Shown one piece after another: positions 25,033 through 56,045 of a stretch of DNA of 64,000 nucleotides (position 1 is its first letter; each line of letters starts with the position of its first letter). The stretch comes from Baylisascaris procyonis (Eukaryota; Nematoda; Chromadorea; Rhabditida; Ascarididae), in contig JAZARR010000059.1 of the NCBI GenBank assembly GCA_037389465.1, positions 1,821,001 through 1,885,000 on the forward strand, given 5' to 3'. Under the pieces are notes generated by a model. That model had not been told where the DNA came from and made no database searches. It saw nothing but the letters and a program-made list of their open reading frames with translations. Made by a program: the position numbers and the translations under genes.

Positions 25033-28000
25033 GACATATTGGAACAAAGCGCGTTTCGCGTTGATACAAAAAACCCATAAAAACTCTGTCATACAGCCTT
25101 CTTAAAAAACCATCTGCCAGGTTCCGTACCACTGCAGACTGATTCCAGAAGAAACATACGGAGCAGCGAGAGAGGCTTATCAACTTCCGTCAAGAGTAGC
25201 AATGCGTTCTATATTGGACGACTTTTGGGCTGAAGATTTGTGCAAATAAGGGCATAACAAAGCGCCACGCATGCAATAATAGCGCTGTGAGCACGCCCCA
25301 TCCGGATGGTTTTCACATATGACTCGCAAAGACATCACCAAAGTCTGTCTATATGTTTACTTTATAGAAAGCAACACCTTCTGTGAAAAAGTACCCGATG
25401 AAATAGAACGAGAAATGGAAGTCGTTCTCCACCCACGCTTTAAAACTTGAAACGAATGCTTTAATCCTTGCTATTCGAGTCTTTGAGGTGCTCGCCCTAA
25501 TCACGCCGCAGGTAACATCACGTCTAAGTGGTTAAAGTCCAAATTTCTTTGCGATTTTGAGTCTTTTTTCAAAGCGCATTTCCAATTCCTTTGTGCTTAT
25601 GTGTATATGTTGGAATGTTTCAACTGCAAGGATATATGAGCATCCTCCTTCCATCTAATCAGAGGATCACCTTCAAAATTTTGAACTTTTAAGGCATCCT
25701 GTGGTGGCAAAAGCTAGCATTCTGGAGGTTGCAATGAAGAAACTAGTTTTTTAGAAGGCAAGAACTGCCAGAAGGAATTCAGAGAGAGAACTTAGAAATG
25801 GAAAAGGGAACATGAATCTCAACAAACAGAGATCTATGTTAATGATCACCAACTCTTCTGGACAATGATGTAAAAATTTTCAAAATTAACTTCGAGAGGA
25901 GCACTACTGTAGACAAAAAGAATTAGGCGAGCTACAGAAACACACCAGCTTCCAGGAAAATGTGGGAGAAATCTTTGAAAACTCCCAATTAGCTCAATAC
26001 ACTCAACAAGGATGAACAATAAAAGCAATGAAAAATTCTGATAGCAGCATGCAGAGTCAAAAAATTTTCTGAAAAAATTTGAGGGAATCGTCGGAAAAAA
26101 ACTCGTCATCCTTTGAATACGCTCTTATTTAGAATGACCAGTAATCAGAAAAAAAAACGCATTATTGAAATTGAGGGAAATCAAAACTGGCAAGTGTTCA
26201 AAGAAAAAGAAAGAAACAGAATTTCTGAGCTTTCAGAGTCGAAAATTTGCGCTAACAGCTAAAAGTGAGAGACTTCAATCGAACCCATATCTCCTGACTT
26301 TCAGCACTAGCAAGCGGATTTTTAGTTGCCTTTATTTTTAGCTCATTATTTTAGACAAACGCATGAATCCAATGCCTTCAAAGTCGAGAATTTACAAGTC
26401 AGAGAAATTATAATCTGTCAAATTCCGTAGCAGCTGAAAAGTATTTTAGAAAACCCTCATGAAAAAAGAACGCCGGAAAATTTCTCTTACACTCTTTTGG
26501 TTGCACATCCACTACAAGAATTTCGTTCTCGCGTTCAACTTTCACCGAGAAAATAGCTTCGAAATGAATTAAACGCATTTGCATAGCAGGTGCAGCAATC
26601 TCTGCACAGCATGCTAACCTGCCTATATGCTCTTCGCCAAACTGTGGTTTAGCAGCAGCTATGGAGTGCGTTGCATATTTTTTTAGGTGTTTTTTTGCAT
26701 AGTCAGTCGCTAGAGCGATTTTGGGTATAGATGAGATGGAGCGAAAGAGAATGTCGAGCAGCTTTTCGAAAATAAACAGCAAGTTGATTTGTTTTCAGGA
26801 AAACTGAGAAAAACTGATTCGGGGGAAATAGAAATTATTCGTTGCAACATTTTTCCGCCAAACCTACAACTGTGCTGCACTATACAAGCAATGTGAAAAC
26901 CCTGGCAAAATTTAGCTGCAACGGTTCAATTTAACCACATTTCGTTGTTTATGCTTAAGCTCAGCTAAAGGTCATCCCACAAAATTCAGCTGCTTATATC
27001 GGTTACGCTTTTCTGTTTTTTACCTTCAACTCTTGGCTATCCGCAGAGGAAATGATCACACCATTCAACGATGAATTTTTGGTTATTGTCCATCGATTAT
27101 TCGCTGGTTGAAATAACCAATCGATGAAAGACGGAACATTAAACCACTTCGATTGGCCAAATTTTACGGAATGCTTAGTTCTGTGCACCTCAACAGGGAG
27201 GGTATGGGGAGACTGAGGGGGGGGGGAGGGGAGGGAGTTGAAGACCACAGCAACAATGGTGATGACCAGCAAAGTGGGAAGCATCACAATGTGTATGTCA
27301 TGAGGCGTTTTATATCTGCCCACCATTGGTGAAGAATCTTTAAAAACAGAATTGTGGGTTCTTAGATGCCTCAGCTTCACTACTGAAGTGCCTGAAAGTG
27401 ACGACTCATTAATATCAAAACGCAACTAGGCACAAAATGTGAGACATAAGCCAAAGAGATCTGTTGTTGCCAATTCGAGGAATTTGACGCGAGTATGAAT
27501 AGCGCGGGAGGAGGAAGGCAGGTTAGGTGAGGAAGGGGTGGTATTATCGCAACCATGTTGCACCGCATCCCAACTCTCCTCTTCTTCATATGAACAGTTG
27601 CGCGCTAAGAGGCAGGTACGAAGCTGTAGATGCACATGAAGCGTTCAACTTGCCAAGCTATTTCCACCAAAGAATGTTTTGATGTGTATGTAAATTTTTG
27701 ACTTTGGTAGCGCTGCTTTGCCCATTTGATATTATCTCTCGAAGGCTTCTTACCTGAATCGTTGAATATGGGTGTCAATTTAATTCCTTCAGATGAGCAG
27801 CTGAGATGCTCCAATTTCTGACGTATTAAAGTTAGAAGTTGTGGTAGTTCAATTATGATCCACTGAAGTTCACAACAGTGCAAAATTTGGATTAACATAT
27901 TCATGCATTAAAATTTAGTACTTTGAGGCGCTGATCATCGACACTACTGCAGTGGCTTATAGGTTCGAGTAGCAAGAAACGACGAAGGAAAGCCGTCAAT

Positions 28001-29197
28001 GGGAAGCACTCACACAAACTACTTAAAAGCTTTGCAGAAGCGTGGAGGATCTTCGTAAATTCTCTTTGTGAGACGTCGCCGTATGTATTTAACTGAAAAA
28101 ATAAGAACATTTCGATCACCTCATTTTGAAGCGAGAATGCAAACAGCATTTAACAAAATTCTGCCAGAAAGAGCAGAAAAAGGACACATTTGGTAATATT
28201 ATTGTTAGAGAAAAGTGAACAGTATGACGTGCTCTAAATTGTGCGTAGTGAAAGGAAAGAAAAATTTTAGAAATTGCTGTAGAATGCTGCAAAAAACAAG
28301 ATTAAATAGGGTAGCGCTGAATTTGAAAGCGTCACATCAGTATGTGAAGTCCTTACTGATATATCAGTCATGCTTTTTGATAATAAACTTCTCTGTGATA
28401 AGAGAATACGACTGAATGCATCCATCATAGGCGGTGAGAGTGCAACGCGTAGACGACAACGCACTATCAATTGTCGTGCCAATATTAGACCAAATTTCAT
28501 GGAATGGAAATGATTCAAATCGGCTCATTTATAAAAGGCATTATGATACTAAGTCGAGGGCATGTTTCTGAATCATGCAAGCCATTAAAGCACAGAATAA
28601 TTCTTCGAAAACTAAACGCAAAAACATCACATCATTGCGAATGAAGTTTAGCAGGAAAGCACATCAGATCCATCTTTTTCTCAGACACATGAATTACGAT
28701 GTGCAGATCAACAATCCCATTCACTATATGGCTAGTCTTTTCACCTTTTCGATTTCGAAAAGGATCATGCTTATTACAGTATTTGGTCGAAAATCATGAT
28801 AACTTCAGGCGTCAAAGATAAGAACATTGCATATGACGATCAAAACAGGATCTGATGATTGTTTTCAAACTAATTAACCGTCGATATGATGTTGAAACGA
28901 ATGACGTACATCGCCATCATTTCACTTACCTGTAATTAGAAATCCAATAACCGTTGCATCTCGTCACTCATGAAACGGCCTCTCTACTGAGTGGATGAAG
29001 GTGCTACTCAGCTAATCCTTTCGAGAGTTTAATCGACTGATACCCTCCTTTCAAAAATTTTTTTATCAATTGTTTTTATTCGGACCTAATATGTCCGAGC
29101 AACACTCTCATATACACATATTGAGTCATCTACGTTTTTACACACTTTGTTTCATCACCTATTGTAGTACTACGTGCATTTTTATTGCATCTCCAAG

Positions 29198-29257
29198 TGA
29201 ATGGGCAATTGGTTATGCCATCCTCATAGTCATTACCACTGTTATCATCACTGCTAT
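29198..29257 (+). CDS. Possible transmembrane exon of an unidentified plus-strand gene (tentative)
   Basis: After TTTTTATTGCATCTCCAAG the frame reads E-WAIGYAILIVITTVIITA and stops at a GT donor, giving 60 nt, about one membrane span. It starts with one base completing a codon and ends with two. This phase would fit a tentative next exon at 30509-30600, which itself ends with one base as the firm exon at 31052 requires. The composition suits a single-pass receptor whose cytoplasmic tail is the 31052-33243 gene. No homology is recognised, and a chance open stretch is quite possible. Confidence 0.2.
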
Positions 29258-30162
29258 GTGAAATATCACATGCATCCAGTGAAATTGGTTGGTTTATTCT
29301 GGATACCTGTAAACGGCAGTCTGATACGCTGTGTGTCACTCAAAATCAGCGGTAACATTGATGTGTTCAAAAGCGACAGAATAAGCTGTTCAAAATTGCA
29401 AACTTATTTCAAGCTTGAGTTGTTGATTCCTGGGGGAAATTCCACTGTCGAAGAAAATTCTGAATTTTGCGCAGTGAAAAATATTCCGAAATGTTTGATG
29501 GGAACGTCATTTCAAAGCGTTTTGATCAACATTAACTGTTCGACCATGCGCAAAGTTTCAGAATATTTGATTTATACTTGCCTCAACTATAGGACAAGCA
29601 TTCCATCCTTGAATTTCTCTTCCACACACCAGATCGCTCATCCTTCCGCCTTATTGCTCAAAGGAACTCCTCCCCCCCTTCTTTTAGTCGCCTTTTTTTC
29701 TCTGACTTCACTGGGCAACCGTCAATTTGCCATTAACAAGCACTTTATTGAGCTCTATTATGATTGTGTTACTGGCTCGAGGTGGGTTTAACACAGCTGA
29801 ATCCTGAGCAAAACTTTACATAAAACCGCAGCAGTCGCTATGCAGAACTCAAGTATGGAAAAATTGAGGTTTTTATTTTGCTCGTGAGGGGACGACGGGA
29901 GGCGAATTGCAAAGATATTCTTCAGATAAGTTGTAATTTTAGCAACTAGTAGAACCACATTGACTGTTTCGATACATCTCGTCGAAGCTATATTAGTGAA
30001 CTGTCAGCGGCAAAGAAAAGATGGTCAGGCGTTCGAGGCAGACAACGCTCTGTCGGGCGGTCTATAAAACGAAAAAGGATAACGAATGTGTAGTGGAGCA
30101 AAAAAATGTTACCAAGTTGCCATCGAAACATAATGTTAGCACCTGAAGTGATGTAGGAAAAA

Positions 30163-30188
30163 ATTAGGTGAATGCCTTCACCTAAATT
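30163..30188. repeat. Perfect short inverted repeat (9-bp arms, 4-nt loop)
   Basis: TTAGGTGAA, then TGCC, then TTCACCTAA, flanked by AAA and ATTT that nearly extend the stem. It could form a hairpin or serve as a palindromic protein-binding site. It lies just upstream of the unidentified plus-strand gene. Confidence 0.8.
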
Positions 30189-31051
30189 TGTATATTATGA
30201 ACTTTATCTTAAATAAGAGCAAGAATTTTTCGGATGTAAATCGATGCGAATGTTTTGTAGCTAGTAATTCAGCCATTACTGTCTGAGTTTTTCCAAAAGC
30301 ATTCCATATCGGCAATTGGGTTAACACAGCCAGCTTTTCGGAAGCATTTAATTTGTTCTACTCGTTCTGTTGAGCAAGACAGGGGAATGGAACATTATTA
30401 CAAATGAGCTCATAAGGAGTGATCCACATTTCTCAATTAATAAAACTTACGTTTGCTTGACGAATAAGGGAAATCTCAATTTTCGTGCTGATCTCTGCGC
30501 GATGCAAGCTGTGCATTCGAATTTATCGAACCCAACAAAAACCGCCAGTCTTTCACATCCTTCACCACAATCGGCAGATTTGAGATGGAGCAGTCACATG
30601 GTATGAATTTGAAGATTCAGGGTATTTTGCTCACTACACTAACCTCGAAAATAGCGGTCGAACAACAAAGCTTCCAAAAGGTTATTGATCGTGTCTTCAA
30701 CTTACTGTTGCGTTTCTCAAGCTTATGTATTGTCTAAATGCCAACGCATATTCTTCTGAGAAGTACACCATCTCGCAGTGAAAAGCTTCTACACATAATT
30801 TTTTTCTTGACTTTAATAAAACTTCGGATGTCGTCTGTTTGATACAATAAATGGCGAATCACTTCTATTGATGAAAGCATGAGATTTCAAGTCACGAAAT
30901 ACCTGCCTGCGATACCGACGCTTTTAACGTAGCCCATGCTTCCACTGCATAGTTACGTGATTAGTACACCTTACGCTCTTATCCTCAACATTGTTATAAC
31001 ATTATCGTTTGCACTTAAATCCACCCAGAAGAGTACGCTGCGTTCTGACAG

Positions 31052-33243
31052 ATGCAACTCTGTCAACTTTGTACTACCAGCCTTGGGAGATGCAAGTAAC
31101 ACCTTCATACAAAGCTGCACAACAAAGAGGTGACATTTACGCCCAAACCCCAATTTCCTCCACGTTGACCCGATGTCTCGTTGAGCTCATCACCTGGTAG
31201 ACAAAAGCCATTGCTAAAATAATCGTTTTTTTTTTTTTTTTGCTCAACAACGCTTGGACTCTACTTTGTCGTGCATATTGGACCAACTGACGCATTGAAA
31301 CTGGCTTTTTAAAACGACTTAGTAGCTGTTTTTAATATGTGAAACTCTGAGCGTAACGTTCGCGGGACATCCCTTTGTCTTTTTTCCATGATTTAAGGTT
31401 AACGGCTTCACAGTGTAGTTGAACAAATTAGAGAAGGAATGAAGGGAAAATAAAAAAGCGAAGTCATGACATAGATGTGTCCCTCAGAATGTACTTTACA
31501 AGAAGCACTTCGTATTTCAGCGGGTAGAAAAACCTGTAAAAATTGAAATGTTTCTGCGGCATACGTATGCGCATATTTGTCTTCGTGTCCAGTACTTTCA
31601 ACACACAAAGAAGTGGAGTTGGATCCGCAAAATCTGGCAGGTCAAGCTACACCTTGGGGTGACTCCAACATTTTTAATGGAATGGGTCGTGAACGAGCCA
31701 ACTCAAAGATGCAAGGTTCTGCAAGCAAGTATGGTTTAAATCTCTATCTCATTAGCATACGATGGACGTCGGGCTTTCGCGCTATACGTTGCTGGAGAAA
31801 AGGAGAGAGAAGGATGAAAACATACTCGCCAAAACAGTCACTTCCGTCCTCTTTGGCGCCTTCCGCTTCGCAAAAGCAATGCCCGTACACAGAAAGGGGC
31901 AGGAACCCGGCGACGCATATTAGCTTAGCATAATCAAAACAGATGCAAACCTTTCAGGGAATTTATGGGAATCTCGACACATTCGCTACAGATTCTTTTA
32001 TCGTGATAGTAATGCCAGCTGAAAAACACATTACAACATCCTACTAAATCAAGTAACAAGTTACAAAGAGTTAGTTTCACCTCTCGAGGATTTCATAGAC
32101 GAATGTCACGTTATTAGTGAACGGACTAGGCAACAAGAAACATTCAATGTAAACTGCGCTATGATGTGGAAAACAGCTTTATTAGAAAATTTGATCACCG
32201 TCACCAAATCTGCACGACCTATGTCGATGAAATTGTAAACAAAAAACTAAAAAAATGTAATATTTTCATTTGCAGAAGAAAAAACGCAGTGTAAAAAAGC
32301 GTGTTTCTTGAGGTTTCCGATAACAAGCATTTGAAAACGAATTACTTGTTTACACTATATTTTGAATACAATAATTCAACTAATACACATAAATTCGACT
32401 TCCACCATTAGTATAAATTGTTGATGGCATCCGATGAGCAAAAAAAAAAGCAGCAGAAATTGCATACTCGACAAGTAAAAAAAGGGGAGAAATAAGCGCC
32501 ACTTCACCTAATCCTGCTACTTTATTGTAAAAGAAAAACTAATGTTTATTTCACATAGCCTCTTACTCCTAAAAGTATTCAGCTAATTGTAATGAGATGA
32601 GACCAAGCGAACAGGTGATACTTTTTAATTACGAATGCAGTAATACGCCATCGCAATTCACTTCACATCTCATATATCTAACAAATCTCAAAGAAATATC
32701 ACTATTCAATAATCAAGCTTTCGATAGCTTCTAGCTGAGCCACATACGTTTAATTTTCTAATTTGACTATTCTCATTCCTATATAGTGACCAGTGATTCG
32801 TCTTGATGATGTTTATCAACGACCACCATAGAAAAACTCCAACGTCCAGCCTCGAAAGCTTCTCGTGCATTCATTTCGTATAATACAGTTTCAGCTGTCA
32901 CCCCAATTTTATTCCTTTCTATTACCTACCTCAGCTGGATTTTTTCTTTCTAGTTGATCCTTCCAGTTTTATATTTCTCACCTGCTCTAAGCTGCGTAGC
33001 GCAGTTCATTTGTCCATTAATGTCTTATTTGTTATAGAAACATCTTCGCTCCTTAAACAGTTAAAAAATCGATCAAAGGCTTCAAGCATGCCGTACAATA
33101 ACTTGTTACAAAATGGCGAAATGCAAGCTAGAGTTGGCAGGGCTTATGCGGAGGACTCCTTGCGAGCAACGAACTTTTTTTGGCAAACGACCAATCTTCG
33201 GAACGGAGGAAGCAGCGGAGAAACTATAACATCTGTACGTTGA
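31052..33243 (+). CDS. Unidentified nematode protein, three 3'-terminal exons (5' end unresolved)
   Basis: Exons 31052-31129, 31593-31715 and 33038-33243 splice with matching phases (two-base start; G joins TA; G joins AA) and end at TGA. Acceptors are TTCTGACAG, TTCGTGTCCAG and TATTTGTTATAG. The spliced peptide of about 134 residues is hydrophilic: a segment with LYYQPWEMQVTPSYKAAQQR, then ELDPQNLAGQATPWGDSNIF, then a basic stretch KQLKNRSKA, then NLLQNGEMQARVGRAYAEDS and a tail ending ETITSVR. Its codon composition is richer in G and C than the flanks. I do not recognise the family. The absence of hydrophobic segments and the Tyr/Pro-rich motifs would suit a cytoplasmic tail or an intracellular protein. 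A tentative upstream exon at 30509-30600 (ending FEMEQSH) is phase-compatible but has a weak acceptor. Confidence 0.45.
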
Positions 33244-35537
33244 AGGTAGCACGGACCGGACCTATTTCTCGTTGGAGTACTCGCAAGTGTCCCACATTAG
33301 CGATCATCTACTTTTTCGCGTGGTGAATCGTCAGGTGTGGAAACTTCCCCTTCACCTCCCCCCCCCCCTTTCCCCTCCGCTCCTTTAGCTACAGCGCGAA
33401 AACACTGTTGTGTTGGAAAATGTGAACCTCCAAACCGCGATAAGCTTAATGGATCCGCACTGTCCTTATATGTTCAAACATGCTTTTATTTCTCCACTGC
33501 GATTTTTTGTTTTCAACACGTGTGGTCGAATGGAGTGAGTATAAGGGATCAATGAAGCGGAAAAAATGACGTGCGACTTGCAATGCTGTGGAACCCGTAA
33601 AGGATATATTAGAACATGCAGGCTCTCTTGGAGGAAAAAGAGGGCACCTATGGCAAAACAACGGCAACTTTAGGCGGCCTATTCTTTCCTCAACCCGGAG
33701 AAACAGAAACCGCTTGTCTCCCTCCGCTCCAACACCCCCTCCCCCCCAAGTCCCACGAAGTCGCATTTGTTGTTCATGAGGCGCATAGATCTAGTGCAAG
33801 ACAAGAAAGCGTATTCTTTACTTTTTCAGGGACAGAACTTAAGTGATAACAGCAGATATGCGTGAGCCGCCAGAAGGAGCTATGCAAGAGGGCGTCAGGT
33901 CTCAGGACGATTGTTAACTTATAATCGAGGCCGTGCAACTTTAATACTGCAGTACGGTTAATCGCAGGGTGTTCCGTTACCTCAAACTTTCAACACTTTT
34001 GCTTAGGCTCAGTCCTAAACTATATCACCTGTGACGATGCCATAAAAAAACCGGCAGAAACTAGCCAATTGCCAAGAACGATTCGTAATTGTCGCAATAA
34101 GTTTTCGCTTCTTTCGCTCTCTGCAGCCCCAAAAAAACATCACTGTGCATAGAATGCTAATGTAAACCGAAAAGCCTCGGCTTCCGTCAATGCCTAACAA
34201 CTTTTACTGCGATATCCTTCCTAGTCCACGAGTTGAGACAATGAAGGCAAATATGTCCTCACATATCAACCGCGATTGGCTTTTTATACATGTGTCTGTC
34301 ACCATAGTGTATAGCCATATGTGTGCGTTGGCATATCAGACCTACTGCACGTATGAACATAGGCACACATCGCTATGTATGTGTAAGGATGTACTTTTTG
34401 CTAGCTTGCGAAAATGCAGAAAAAACGTTAACACCTCATGAATGGAGATGAAAAATGTAGGGAAGATGATGACAATAGGATCATCTTTATTTTATGCTGA
34501 CTGTGAAAAATTATTCGAGTTGCACTCGCAGTTTTATGAGCACTTCGCATACAATTACTTTTAAAAAATTGATCCTCTTCAATTGCTCACAACACAGCAA
34601 CATATACCCTCCGTGATGTATACAGACATATATGAAGATATAGCGTCAGAACAACATCGGTTAGTATGCCCTAAGGAGCTTTGTTGTTCTTAAACAAACA
34701 AAAACGCTCAGTGAAACTTTTTGCATATATCTCAGAAAAACCCACCATTCTTGTACCTTTGTTTGTTTTTCACGGCTTATTCCGATGCACAGGAAATCCC
34801 AACATAAGGTGCAATTTGCGCATATGCAAATTTTTGATGAGCTCATTCAACGACACCAACGTTATCATTTAATTACCAAAAAAAGAAGTTTCGAAGAATC
34901 CGAGCAAGGATGTTCCTCAAGTTCTTGAATGAAGAACAAAAATCGTTCGCTCATAAAAAAGGATTTTCATAACGGACGAGTCACAATGAAAGCACTCCCA
35001 CCACCAACTCGTACTTTTATAAGTCAACTTTGTTTTTGAAAGCCCGACCACGTCTGCGAGAAGTGAATTTCTTAGTCGGAATCACATTATAACAATCACT
35101 TCATCTCATCAGAAACAACACAAAAATGTGGCAAGTATTAATACAACGTCGACCAGAAAGTGTGTGAGAACAATAAACACATATGCTACAGAAACACTCG
35201 AAAGGCTACGGCTTCGAGAAGATGGAAACAACAAATTCTGATTTCTCAAATTTCAAGACTTCTAATTTCGCCTTAAATCATTCCAACCGAACGTCCGGTA
35301 AGAGATAACGTTTTTCTTTGATTGTTAAAATAGGCATTTCCACGCAGTTCCTTCCAATCATTCCAATCATCATATGCACACTTTCATCCAGTCAAATGGA
35401 GCTCATAATATGCAATAACTCTGAAGAACATGAGATGAGACGTATACTTCCAACTATTCACGACTTACACTATTCATGAAACCCGGATTCCCCTCTCCCC
35501 AAAAAGACAAGTGATGCGCTTTAGAAAAGGCAAACGG
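33244..35537. other. Spacer between convergent genes; no supported gene
   Basis: 2.3 kb between the end of the unidentified plus-strand gene and the FLAD1 stop codon. It contains C-rich runs near 33355 and 33740. Open frames here (for example 33616-33846 plus) lack splice support or recognisable motifs. Both 3' UTRs should be here, but I could not fix polyadenylation sites. Confidence 0.5.
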
Positions 35538-56011
<20,474 letters not shown>

Positions 56012-56045
56012 CACAATCGACTTCGAGCATTAAAAAAAACACAGT
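56012..56045 (-). promoter_or_regulatory. 34-nt intercistronic gap with candidate trans-splice acceptor upstream of FLAD1
   Basis: On the minus strand the TAA of the upstream gene (56048-56046) is followed by ACTGTG, a run of eight T, then AATGCTCGAAG whose AG is at 56022-56021. Nine bases later comes the FLAD1 ATG. A T-run and AG this close to a start codon is the layout expected for SL trans-splicing of a downstream operon gene. The gap is shorter than the roughly 100 bp typical of C. elegans SL2 operons and is closer to the SL1-type tandem arrangement. Confidence 0.5.

Larger units (their letters stand above)
15202..29197. other. Long noncoding stretch upstream of the transporter; no supported gene
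   Basis: About 14 kb of AT-rich DNA. I read both strands for recognisable protein families, phase-linked exons and RNA genes and found none I can support. The longest open frames (for example 26408-26782 and 27003-27425, minus strand) show no known motif. The transporter promoter should lie in the right-hand neighbourhood of its first exon, but no specific element is recognisable. A (TA)n array and a small repeat cluster are listed separately. Confidence 0.55.
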
